Positions 24,968 through 33,879 of a stretch of DNA of 63,673 bases are shown in pieces. A program made the translations under genes and the position numbers. How positions within the stretch are numbered: position 1 is the stretch's first letter; the number at the start of each line of letters is the position of its first letter. Source of the DNA: Paenibacillus sp. SZ31 (lineage in GTDB: Bacteria; Bacillota; Bacilli; Paenibacillales; Paenibacillaceae); contig NZ_JABBEA010000024.1 in the NCBI RefSeq assembly GCF_012912005.1, positions 1 through 63,673 on the forward strand. Reading direction: 5' to 3'. Under the pieces are notes generated by a model. It was not told the origin of the DNA. It saw only the letters and a program-made list of their open reading frames with translations, and did no database searches.

Positions 24968-27900
24968 TTGGCAGGACATCTTGTTCAATATGGTCGACGC
25001 ACTCGGCGCAGTTATGCACGAATTAACGAGATACTCGAAGTTCCGAACCTGATTGAAATCCAACAAAAATCCTACGATTGGTTTTTGGAGGAAGGGTTGC
25101 GCGAAATGTTCCAGGATATCTCGCCGATCCAGGATTTTACAGGTAACTTGATTTTGGAATTTATCGATTACAGTCTCGGTGAACCGAAGTATACAGTAGA
25201 CGACGCGAAAGAGCGTGACGTTACTTATGCAGCACCGCTTCGGGTCAAAGTCCGGCTCATTAATAAGGAAACCGGCGAAGTCAAAGAGCAGGAAGTATTC
25301 ATGGGAGATTTCCCGCTGATGACCAACACGGGCACATTTATTATTAATGGTGCGGAACGGGTTATTGTCAGCCAGTTGGTTCGCTCTCCTAGCGTTTACT
25401 TCAGTACCAAAGTAGATAAAAACGCCAAAAAAACGTATACCGCTACAGTTATTCCTAACCGCGGCGCTTGGTTGGAACTGGAGATGGACGCGAAGGATGT
25501 TGTTTATGTCCGGATCGACCGTACACGTAAAATACCGGTTACGGTTCTCCTGCGTTCACTTGGTTTTGGCACAGATGCTGAGATTCTGGATCTGCTCGGT
25601 AATGACGAATATATCCGCAACACACTGGACAAAGACAACACGGATTCCACGGAGAAAGCACTCATTGAAATCTATGAGCGTCTTCGTCCGGGCGAGCCGC
25701 CAACGCTTGATAATGCGAAAAGCTTGCTTGTAGCGCGTTTCTTTGATCCAAAACGTTATGACCTGGCTAATGTAGGTCGTTACAAAATGAACAAAAAGCT
25801 TCACATCAAAAACCGTTTGTTCAACCAGCGTTTGGCTGAATCACTTGTTGACGCTGAAACAGGCGAGATTATTGCTGAAGCAGGTCAAATGGTGGATCGT
25901 CGCTTGTTGGATGAAATCATGCCGTATCTTGAGAAGAGCGTTGGCTTCCGCACGTATCACGTGGGTAACGGTGTTCTGGATGCTAATGATGTTCCTATGC
26001 AAACGATCGATGTATTTTCACCAACAGAAGATGGTAAAGTAGTCAAACTGATTGCCAATGGAATCATTGACAAGTCCGTTAAAAACGTGACGCCGGCGGA
26101 TATCATTTCGTCCATCAGTTATTTCCTTAACCTTCTGCAAGGAATTGGTAGCACGGATGATATTGACCATCTGGGTAACCGTCGTTTGCGTTCGGTGGGT
26201 GAACTCCTGCAGAACCAGTTCCGTATCGGTTTGTCCCGTATGGAGCGTGTGGTTCGTGAGAGAATGTCCATTCAGGATGCTAACGTAATTACACCACAGG
26301 CATTGATCAACATCCGTCCTGTTATTGCATCGATTAAAGAGTTCTTTGGTAGCTCCCAATTGTCACAGTTTATGGATCAAACGAACCCACTGGGTGAGTT
26401 GACTCATAAACGTCGTTTGTCCGCACTCGGACCCGGTGGTTTGACGCGTGAGCGTGCAGGCATGGAAGTGCGTGACGTCCATCCATCCCACTATGGCCGG
26501 ATGTGTCCAATCGAGACTCCAGAGGGACCTAACATCGGTTTGATCAACTCCTTGTCTACATTCGCACGTGTAAATGAATATGGCTTCATTGAAGCTCCAT
26601 ATCGTTGGGTTGATCCGAAGACAGGTATTGTAACTGAGCAAATTGATTACCTGACAGCGGACGAAGAGGACAACTATGTCATCGCACAAGCGAATGCGAA
26701 GTTGAACGAAGACGGTACATTTGAAGAAGAAGCGATCATTGTACGTTACAACAAACAGTCGGATAACATCCTTACGATGCCGAGTGAGCGAGTTGACTAC
26801 ATGGACGTATCTCCTAAGCAGGTTGTTTCCGTCGCTACAGCGCTGATCCCGTTCCTTGAGAACGATGACTCCAACCGTGCACTCATGGGATCAAACATGC
26901 AGCGGCAGGCGGTTCCACTCTTGATTCCTAAAGCACCACTTGTGGGAACAGGTATGGAGCACAAAGCTGCAAAAGATTCTGGTGTATGTATTGTCTCCGA
27001 TTATGACGGAATTATCGAACGTTCTTCTGCGAATGAGATTTGGGTCCGTCGTGTTGAAGAAGTGGACGGTCAGGAAGTTAAAGGCGATATCGTTAAATAT
27101 AAATTACACAAATTTATGCGTTCGAACCAAGGAACATGCATTAACCAGCGTCCGATTGTCAAAAGAGGTGCCGCTGTCAAAGCTGGCGATATCCTCGCTG
27201 ATGGTCCTTCAACGGAAATGGGTGAATTGGCTCTGGGACGTAACGTCGTTGTTGCCTTCATGACTTGGGAAGGTTACAACTACGAGGATGCGATCTTGCT
27301 CAGTGAAAAACTCGTTAAGGAAGATGTATACACATCCATCCATATCGAGGAGTATGAGTCGGAAGCACGTGATACCAAGCTCGGACCTGAAGAGATCACA
27401 CGTGACATCCCTAACGTTGGGGAAGAAGCGTTGCGTAACTTGGATGAGCGCGGTATTATCCGCATCGGTGCTGAGATTAGCGCTGGCGACATTCTGGTTG
27501 GTAAAGTCACACCTAAGGGTGTAACAGAGCTGACTGCAGAAGAACGTCTCCTGCATGCGATCTTCGGTGAGAAAGCACGTGAAGTACGAGATACTTCCTT
27601 GCGTGTACCACATGGTACTGATGGTATCGTAGTTGACGTGAAAGTATTTACCCGTGAAAACGGTGATGAGCTGCCTCCAGGTGTTAACCAACTCGTTCGT
27701 GTATATATCGCTCAAAAACGGAAAATTTCCGAGGGTGATAAAATGGCCGGACGTCACGGTAACAAAGGGGTCGTGGCCCGCATCTTGCCGGAAGAAGATA
27801 TGCCTTTCCTGCCAGACGGTACACCGGTTCAGATCGTTCTTAACCCACTGGGCGTACCTTCCCGGATGAATATCGGTCAAGTACTCGAGGTTCACTTGGG

Positions 27901-28513
27901 TATGGCGGCGATGCAACTGGGTATTCACGTAGCAACACCTGTATTCGATGGAGCGAAGGAGTATGACGTCTTCGATACGATGGAAGAAGCAGGAATGCAA
28001 CGTAATGGTAAGACCGTCCTGTATGATGGTCGTACAGGTGAAGAGTTTGAACGTGAAGTTACCGTAGGTGTCATGCACATGATCAAACTGGCACACATGG
28101 TTGATGATAAAATCCATGCCCGTTCCACAGGTCCTTACTCACTTGTTACGCAACAACCATTGGGTGGTAAAGCCCAATTCGGTGGACAGCGTTTCGGGGA
28201 GATGGAAGTATGGGCGCTTGAGGCATACGGTGCTGCTTATACACTGCAAGAAATCTTGACTGTTAAATCCGATGATGTTGTTGGTCGGGTTAAAACGTAT
28301 GAATCCATCGTCAAAGGCGAGAATGTTCCGGAACCAGGCGTTCCTGAGTCATTCAAAGTATTGATCAAAGAGCTTCAAAGCTTGGGTATGGACGTTAAGA
28401 TTTTGAGTGAAGATGAGCAAGAGATTGAAATGAGAGAAATGGACGATGAAGATGACGCTGCGAGCGATAAGCTCAGCCTCAACCTTGAGGGTACAGAGGT
28501 CGGAGCGGAATAA
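24968..28513 (+). CDS. rpoB: RpoB, RNA polymerase beta subunit
   Basis: The 1181-residue beta subunit forms one pincer of RNA polymerase. The rifampicin region is of the sensitive type: GSSQLSQFMDQ, THKRRLSALGPGG and CPIETPEGPNIGLINSL. TTG 24968 was chosen because it gives the family start (AGHLVQYGRRTRRSYARI) and GAGGGGTGA lies seven bases upstream; B. subtilis rpoB also uses TTG. The C-terminus continues past the conserved domain with an acidic tail (EMDDEDDAASDK). Confidence 0.98.
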   Translation: MAGHLVQYGRRTRRSYARINEILEVPNLIEIQQKSYDWFLEEGLREMFQDISPIQDFTGNLILEFIDYSLGEPKYTVDDAKERDVTYAAPLRVKVRLINKETGEVKEQEVFMGDFPLMTNTGTFIINGAERVIVSQLVRSPSVYFSTKVDKNAKKTYTATVIPNRGAWLELEMDAKDVVYVRIDRTRKIPVTVLLRSLGFGTDAEILDLLGNDEYIRNTLDKDNTDSTEKALIEIYERLRPGEPPTLDNAKSLLVARFFDPKRYDLANVGRYKMNKKLHIKNRLFNQRLAESLVDAETGEIIAEAGQMVDRRLLDEIMPYLEKSVGFRTYHVGNGVLDANDVPMQTIDVFSPTEDGKVVKLIANGIIDKSVKNVTPADIISSISYFLNLLQGIGSTDDIDHLGNRRLRSVGELLQNQFRIGLSRMERVVRERMSIQDANVITPQALINIRPVIASIKEFFGSSQLSQFMDQTNPLGELTHKRRLSALGPGGLTRERAGMEVRDVHPSHYGRMCPIETPEGPNIGLINSLSTFARVNEYGFIEAPYRWVDPKTGIVTEQIDYLTADEEDNYVIAQANAKLNEDGTFEEEAIIVRYNKQSDNILTMPSERVDYMDVSPKQVVSVATALIPFLENDDSNRALMGSNMQRQAVPLLIPKAPLVGTGMEHKAAKDSGVCIVSDYDGIIERSSANEIWVRRVEEVDGQEVKGDIVKYKLHKFMRSNQGTCINQRPIVKRGAAVKAGDILADGPSTEMGELALGRNVVVAFMTWEGYNYEDAILLSEKLVKEDVYTSIHIEEYESEARDTKLGPEEITRDIPNVGEEALRNLDERGIIRIGAEISAGDILVGKVTPKGVTELTAEERLLHAIFGEKAREVRDTSLRVPHGTDGIVVDVKVFTRENGDELPPGVNQLVRVYIAQKRKISEGDKMAGRHGNKGVVARILPEEDMPFLPDGTPVQIVLNPLGVPSRMNIGQVLEVHLGMAAMQLGIHVATPVFDGAKEYDVFDTMEEAGMQRNGKTVLYDGRTGEEFEREVTVGVMHMIKLAHMVDDKIHARSTGPYSLVTQQPLGGKAQFGGQRFGEMEVWALEAYGAAYTLQEILTVKSDDVVGRVKTYESIVKGENVPEPGVPESFKVLIKELQSLGMDVKILSEDEQEIEMREMDDEDDAASDKLSLNLEGTEVGAE

Positions 28514-28563
28514 ACCGCTTCGAGCGCATGATGACCGGCGTTTTTCATCAGGCTCGCGTCTTG

Positions 28564-28581
28564 CTCCGGCTTCGGCCGGAG
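28564..28581 (+). other. Hairpin between rpoB and rpoC
   Basis: CTCCGGC-TTCG-GCCGGAG is a seven-pair stem with a UUCG-type loop. No T-run follows. Such stable stems in mRNA often mark processing or stability boundaries; its role here is unknown. Confidence 0.6.
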
Positions 28582-28611
28582 AGGGCGTAACCTAGAATAC
28601 AGGAATTGGTT

Positions 28612-28628
28612 AAGGAGGGTTGCTCCTT
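28612..28628 (+). promoter_or_regulatory. Hairpin sequestering the rpoC Shine-Dalgarno site
   Basis: AAGGAG (28612-28617), part of the rpoC ribosome-binding site AAGGAGGG, pairs perfectly with CTCCTT (28623-28628), which runs into the TTG start codon at 28627. The loop is GGTTG. Confidence 0.7.
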
Positions 28629-31600
28629 GTTGGACGTCAACAATTTCGAATACATGAAGATCGGGCTTGCTTCCCCAGAGAAAATTCGTTCTTGGTCCCG
28701 CGGAGAAGTGAAAAAACCGGAAACGATCAACTATCGTACGTTGAAACCGGAAAAAGAAGGGCTGTTCTGCGAAAAGATTTTTGGCCCTACAAAAGACTGG
28801 GAATGTCATTGCGGTAAATACAAACGCGTCCGTTATAAAGGCGTTGTCTGTGATCGTTGTGGCGTTGAAGTAACACGTGCGAAAGTACGCCGCGAACGGA
28901 TGGGCCATATTGAGCTCGCTGCTCCGGTATCGCATATCTGGTACTTCAAAGGTATTCCGAGCCGTATGGGTCTTGCGCTGGATATGTCTCCAAGATCACT
29001 CGAAGAGATTATTTATTTTGCATCATATGTTGTAACTGATCCAGGAGAAACTCCACTGGAGAAAAAACAACTGTTGTCCGAGAAAGAATATCGCAGCTAC
29101 CGTGAAAAATACGGATATGGTTTCCAAGCTGGCATGGGCGCAGAAGCGGTTAAAAAACTGCTTCAAGACCTTGATGTAGATAAAGAGCTTGAATTCCTGA
29201 AGGAAGAACTCCGCACTGCACAAGGACAACGTCGTAATCGTGCGATCAAACGTCTGGAAGTTATCGAAGCTTTCCGCAACTCAGGCAACAAGCCAGAGTG
29301 GATGATTATGGATGTACTTCCAGTTATCCCGCCGGAACTTCGCCCAATGGTACAACTGGATGGTGGACGTTTTGCAACGTCTGACCTGAATGACCTGTAT
29401 CGCCGTGTAATTAACCGGAACAACCGTCTGAAACGTCTGCTTGATCTGGGCGCGCCAGATATTATCGTGCAAAATGAAAAACGGATGTTACAGGAAGCTG
29501 TTGACGCATTGATCGATAATGGCCGTCGCGGACGCCCAGTAACGGGTCCTGGTAACCGTCCTTTGAAATCCCTCAGCCACATGCTGAAAGGTAAACAAGG
29601 ACGTTTCCGTCAGAACTTGCTCGGTAAACGGGTTGACTATTCTGGTCGTTCCGTTATCGTTGTCGGACCTTACCTGAAAATGTATCAGTGTGGTCTGCCA
29701 AAAGATATGGCACTTGAATTGTTCAAGCCTTTCGTTATGAAAGAGCTTGTAAATAAAGGGCTTGCCCACAACATCAAAAGCGCGAAACGTAAAGTTGAGC
29801 GTGTAAGTCCTGAAGTATGGGATGTTCTTGAAGAAGTAATCAAGGAGCATCCGGTTCTGTTGAACCGTGCCCCTACGCTTCACAGACTCGGTATTCAAGC
29901 ATTTGAACCGATTCTCGTTGAAGGTAAAGCAATTCGTCTTCACCCGCTCGTATGTACGGCATACAATGCCGACTTTGACGGTGACCAAATGGCTGTGCAC
30001 GTTCCGTTGTCCGCTGAAGCTCAAGCGGAAGCACGTATCCTGATGCTCGCATCAGGTAACATTTTGAACCCGAAAGACGGTAAACCGGTTGTTACTCCTT
30101 CCCAGGATATGGTGCTTGGTTCTTACTACCTCACTATGGACAACAAGGAAGAAAAGGGCACAGGTATGATCCTGCGTACAGTTAACGAAGCTGTATCAGC
30201 ATACCAACGTGGTACTGCTGGTCTGCATGCGCGTGTTGCTATTCCGGTTAAGGCGCTTGGTAAAACAAGCTTCACGGAAGAACAGCAAGAAGGAATGTTG
30301 CTGACAACTGTTGGTAAAATTATCTTTAATGAAATTTTCCCGGCAAGCTTCCCGTATATCAATGATGCGACTCGTTCGAACCTATACCAAGGTACTGCAG
30401 ATCACTCATTTGTATATGAAAAAGGTGCTGATCTTAGAGAAGCTATTATGAATGCTCCTCTGGCTGGCGGTGTTGGTAAAGAATACCTCGGCTCCATCAT
30501 TGCACGTTGTTTTGAAATCTATCACACAACGGAAACAGCCGTTATTTTGGATAAAATCAAACAACTTGGATTCACATACTCTACTCGTGCCGGTATTACG
30601 GTTGCGGTATCTGATGTTATCGTTCCGCCTGAGAAGTTTGAAATTCTTAGACAGTCTGAGGAAAAAGCACAAATCGTTACGAATCAGTACCGTCGTGGTC
30701 TGATTACGAATGAAGAGCGCTATGACCGTATCATTGATATCTGGTCGAAATCCAAAGATGACATCACTGAGATTCTGATGAAGTCCATGGATCGATACAA
30801 CTCGATCATGATGATGGTAGACTCCAAAGCACGGGGTAACAAATCGCAAATCACCCAATTGGGCGGTATGCGTGGTCTGATGGCCAACCCATCCGGTCGA
30901 ATTATCGAACTCCCAATCAAATCGAACTTCCGTGAAGGTCTGACAGTACTCGAGTACTTTATCTCGACTCACGGAGCGCGTAAAGGTTTGGCGGATACAG
31001 CCCTGCGTACAGCCGATTCAGGTTACCTGACTCGTCGTCTCGTAGACGTAGCCCAAGACGTTATCGTGCGTGATGATGATTGTGGTACAGATAAAGGATT
31101 TACGGTAAGTCGTATCCAAGATGGTAAAGAGGTTATTGAAGATCTCTATGACCGTATTGAAGGCAGATACTGTTTCGAGACTCTTCGTCATCCGGAAACG
31201 AAAGAAATCATTGTAGGTCGCAATGAATTGATTGACTCCGACAAAGCAGAAGCGATCATCGAAGCAGGCATCACCAAATTGCAAATCCGCTCCGTACTCA
31301 GCTGCCGTGCTAGTCATGGTGTCTGCAAGAAGTGTTACGGTCGCAACCTGGCGACTGGTAAACACGTGGAGATTGGTGAAGCGGTTGGTATTATCGCAGC
31401 ACAGTCCATTGGTGAGCCAGGAACACAGCTTACAATGCGTACATTCCACACCGGTGGTGTAGCCGGAGACGATATTACGCAAGGTTTGCCACGTATCCAG
31501 GAGTTGTTTGAAGCTCGTAATCCTAAGGGTCAAGCAACGATCAGTGAAATCGATGGTGTGGTTAAAGAGATTCGCGAAGCGAAAGATCGTCGTGAAATCG

Positions 31601-32241
31601 AAATTCAAGGTGAAGCGGAATCCAAAGTATACGCCGTTACCTACGGTTCCCGTGTGCGCGTAAGCGAAGGCGCGGAAGTTGAAGCGGGTGACGAGTTGAC
31701 AGACGGTTCCATCGATCCAAAAGAAATGCTGCGGATTAAAGGCATACGTGGTGTACAAAACTACATTCTGCAGGAAGTACAACGCGTATATCGTAACCAA
31801 GGCGTAGAAATTAACGATAAGCACGTTGAAGTTATGATCCGTCAAATGCTGCGTAAAATCCGTATCGTAGATGCAGGAGATACAACGCTGTTGCCAGGAT
31901 CGTTCGTGGATATGCATGAGTACGAAAGAGCTAACAAAATTGCGATTCTTAGTGATAAAGAGCCGGCGGTTGCAAAACCAATCCTGCTCGGTATTACGAA
32001 AGCATCCTTGGAAACAGACTCCTTCCTCTCGGCGGCTTCGTTCCAAGAAACTACACGTGTATTGACAGATGCAGCGATCAAAGGTAAAGTCGATCAGTTG
32101 CTCGGTCTGAAGGAAAATGTAATCATCGGTAAATTGATTCCTGCTGGTACAGGTATGCACCGTTACCGCAGCATCAAATTTGCTGAGCCAGAAGATGGCC
32201 AATCTTCAGTAGAAGAGCTTGAGCCAGTTTCGGTTGATTAA
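28627..32241 (+). CDS. rpoC: RpoC, RNA polymerase beta' subunit
   Basis: The 1204-residue beta' subunit carries the catalytic centre. NADFDGDQMAVHVPLS binds the active-site Mg; the N-terminal zinc ribbon is CHCGKYKRVRYKGVVCDRC and the second zinc site includes CRASHGVCKKCYGR; the trigger loop region is intact. TTG 28627 gives the canonical LDVNNFEYM start seven bases after AAGGAGGG; TTG 28630 is the alternative. The gap to rpoB is 113 bases with two hairpins. Confidence 0.98.
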   Translation: MLDVNNFEYMKIGLASPEKIRSWSRGEVKKPETINYRTLKPEKEGLFCEKIFGPTKDWECHCGKYKRVRYKGVVCDRCGVEVTRAKVRRERMGHIELAAPVSHIWYFKGIPSRMGLALDMSPRSLEEIIYFASYVVTDPGETPLEKKQLLSEKEYRSYREKYGYGFQAGMGAEAVKKLLQDLDVDKELEFLKEELRTAQGQRRNRAIKRLEVIEAFRNSGNKPEWMIMDVLPVIPPELRPMVQLDGGRFATSDLNDLYRRVINRNNRLKRLLDLGAPDIIVQNEKRMLQEAVDALIDNGRRGRPVTGPGNRPLKSLSHMLKGKQGRFRQNLLGKRVDYSGRSVIVVGPYLKMYQCGLPKDMALELFKPFVMKELVNKGLAHNIKSAKRKVERVSPEVWDVLEEVIKEHPVLLNRAPTLHRLGIQAFEPILVEGKAIRLHPLVCTAYNADFDGDQMAVHVPLSAEAQAEARILMLASGNILNPKDGKPVVTPSQDMVLGSYYLTMDNKEEKGTGMILRTVNEAVSAYQRGTAGLHARVAIPVKALGKTSFTEEQQEGMLLTTVGKIIFNEIFPASFPYINDATRSNLYQGTADHSFVYEKGADLREAIMNAPLAGGVGKEYLGSIIARCFEIYHTTETAVILDKIKQLGFTYSTRAGITVAVSDVIVPPEKFEILRQSEEKAQIVTNQYRRGLITNEERYDRIIDIWSKSKDDITEILMKSMDRYNSIMMMVDSKARGNKSQITQLGGMRGLMANPSGRIIELPIKSNFREGLTVLEYFISTHGARKGLADTALRTADSGYLTRRLVDVAQDVIVRDDDCGTDKGFTVSRIQDGKEVIEDLYDRIEGRYCFETLRHPETKEIIVGRNELIDSDKAEAIIEAGITKLQIRSVLSCRASHGVCKKCYGRNLATGKHVEIGEAVGIIAAQSIGEPGTQLTMRTFHTGGVAGDDITQGLPRIQELFEARNPKGQATISEIDGVVKEIREAKDRREIEIQGEAESKVYAVTYGSRVRVSEGAEVEAGDELTDGSIDPKEMLRIKGIRGVQNYILQEVQRVYRNQGVEINDKHVEVMIRQMLRKIRIVDAGDTTLLPGSFVDMHEYERANKIAILSDKEPAVAKPILLGITKASLETDSFLSAASFQETTRVLTDAAIKGKVDQLLGLKENVIIGKLIPAGTGMHRYRSIKFAEPEDGQSSVEELEPVSVD

Positions 32242-32364
32242 ATAGATTGCTCCTTATTTAGAGGAGATTGAAAGTTTTGTGCCTCAGGAGACGGACGTTT
32301 GTATGATACAGACGGACGGATCCTGATGTGCGTAAACTTTTTAAAAAATGTTTTAGGATTAGCA

Positions 32365-32393
32365 TTGACAATGCTTGCGCTAGATGCTAATAT
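32365..32393 (+). promoter_or_regulatory. Strong promoter upstream of the L7Ae-like gene and str operon
   Basis: TTGACA (32365-32370) and TAATAT (32388-32393) are 17 bases apart. Arms TTAGCAT (32359-32365) and ATGCTAA (32384-32390) form an inverted repeat that brackets the -35 box and overlaps the -10 box, and GCATTGACAATGC is itself palindromic, so an operator is possible. Confidence 0.78.
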
Positions 32394-32447
32394 ATCAAAG
32401 GTGCGTGGGCAGCTGATTGTACTTGGTTCTATTCGGAGGAATGCACA

Positions 32448-32699
32448 ATGTCTAATGAAAAAGCCTTGCAAGATGCTCATGTCAAAATTGGTTCCAAACA
32501 GACCATGCGGATGGTGCAGACAGGTATGGCTTCTGAAGTCTATGTCGCAGAAGATAGTGATCCGCAGCTTACTTCCAAAATCATTGCTTTGTGTGAGCAA
32601 CACAATGTGAAATGCACGAAAGTGGATACAATGAAAAATCTCGGCAAGGCTTGCGGGATTGGAGTAGGAGCAGCTATGGCTGCTGTCGTAAAATCATAG
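32448..32699 (+). CDS. L7Ae/L30e-family K-turn RNA-binding protein (YbxF-like)
   Basis: The 83-residue protein resembles B. subtilis YbxF, an L7Ae-type protein that binds kink-turns and associates with ribosomes. Features are IGSKQTMRMVQTGMASEVYV, the stretch VAEDSDP, and the C-terminal MKNLGKACGIGVGAA, which lines the K-turn pocket. CGGAGGA precedes ATG 32448. Location between rpoC and rpsL is as in B. subtilis. Its target RNA is unknown. Confidence 0.9.
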   Translation: MSNEKALQDAHVKIGSKQTMRMVQTGMASEVYVAEDSDPQLTSKIIALCEQHNVKCTKVDTMKNLGKACGIGVGAAMAAVVKS

Positions 32700-32849
32700 A
32701 GTAAGGAACGTTTTTGTCCGAGAACTTTTAAGGATTCTCCAAGGCAAAAACTTTTCATTTGTCTTTTTATGAACCGCCTGGGTCTGTGGACTTAGCGAAA
32801 AGAGGTTTATAAAGAAACATGAATATTTGAGGAAGGGGGTGGCAATCAC

Positions 32850-33272
32850 ATGCCAACTATTAATCAACTGGTTCGTAAAGGACGTCAAGCAAAAGTTGAG
32901 AAGTCAAAATCTCCAGCTTTGCAAAAAGGATTCAACGCTTTGAAACGTGAATCTACTAACATCAGTGCCCCACAAAAACGTGGTGTCTGCACTCGTGTAG
33001 GTACAATGACTCCACGTAAACCAAACTCTGCACTTCGTAAGTATGCCCGTGTTCGTTTGACGAACCGTCTCGAGGTTACTGCTTATATCCCGGGAATCGG
33101 ACATAACCTTCAAGAACACAGTGTGGTATTGATCCGCGGAGGTAAAGTTAAAGACCTTGCAGGAGTTCGTTATCACATCGTTCGTGGAGCTCTCGATACT
33201 GCAGGCGTGAACAACCGTATGCAAGCTCGTTCGAAATACGGTGCTAAACGTCCAAAAGCTAAAAAAGCCTAA
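32850..33272 (+). CDS. rpsL: Ribosomal protein uS12 with Arg at the streptomycin position
   Basis: S12 monitors codon-anticodon geometry in the decoding centre. The 140-residue protein is close to B. subtilis S12, but the loop reads TPRKPNSALRK: residue 56 is arginine (codon CGT at 33015-33017) where B. subtilis has lysine. This corresponds to E. coli K42 and M. tuberculosis K43, whose change to Arg gives streptomycin resistance. The other resistance loop, around HNLQEHS, is normal. It opens the str group rpsL-rpsG-fusA-tuf. Confidence 0.97.
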   Translation: MPTINQLVRKGRQAKVEKSKSPALQKGFNALKRESTNISAPQKRGVCTRVGTMTPRKPNSALRKYARVRLTNRLEVTAYIPGIGHNLQEHSVVLIRGGKVKDLAGVRYHIVRGALDTAGVNNRMQARSKYGAKRPKAKKA

Positions 33273-33359
33273 ACTATTATAAGCAGTTAGCCTGAAAGCC
33301 TTCTGGTCTAAGTCTGGAAGGTACAGGATCTGCTGAACAAGAAAGAAAGGGGGATATCC

Positions 33360-33830
33360 ATGCCACGCAAAGGTCCAGTTACGAAAAGAGACGTTCTGCC
33401 TGATCCGTTGTATAACAGCAAGTTGGTTACTCGTTTAATCAACCGCATCATGATCGGCGGAAAACGCGGTGTTGCTCAAAGCATTCTGTATAATGCGTTC
33501 AAGTTGATTCAAGAACGTACGGGTAATGACCCTATGGAAGTATTTGAAGCAGCAATCAAGAACATCATGCCAGTCCTGGAAGTTAAAGCTCGCCGTGTCG
33601 GCGGTGCCAACTACCAAGTACCAATCGAGGTGAAACCAGAGAGACGTACTGCTCTGGGATTACGTTGGCTCGTGAACTACTCCCGCAACCGCGGTGAGAA
33701 AACAATGGAAGAGCGTTTGGCGGCTGAGATCATCGACGCTTCCAACAACACAGGCGCTTCCGTTAAAAAACGTGAAGATACGCACAAAATGGCTGAAGCG
33801 AACAAAGCGTTTGCTCACTACCGTTGGTAG
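33360..33830 (+). CDS. rpsG: Ribosomal protein uS7
   Basis: S7 initiates assembly of the 30S head. The 156-residue protein shows RKGPVTKRDVLPDPLYNS at the N-terminus, the helical core IMIGGKRGVAQSILYNA, and the C-terminal EANKAFAHYRW. It begins 88 bases after rpsL with AAAGGGGG upstream, and fusA follows 49 bases later. Confidence 0.97.
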   Translation: MPRKGPVTKRDVLPDPLYNSKLVTRLINRIMIGGKRGVAQSILYNAFKLIQERTGNDPMEVFEAAIKNIMPVLEVKARRVGGANYQVPIEVKPERRTALGLRWLVNYSRNRGEKTMEERLAAEIIDASNNTGASVKKREDTHKMAEANKAFAHYRW

Positions 33831-33879
33831 GATTCAGTTCACAATAAAAAAACTTCAATTTTGAAGGGAGACCCATTTC

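Noticed and set aside
28564..28581. Terminator between rpoB and rpoC
   Set aside because: The stem is strong but no T-run follows; called a hairpin of unknown role.
31018..32202. 394-codon minus-strand frame inside rpoC
   Set aside because: Shadow of the rpoC reading frame in biased codons; the protein is Cys/Phe/Thr-rich and resembles no family.
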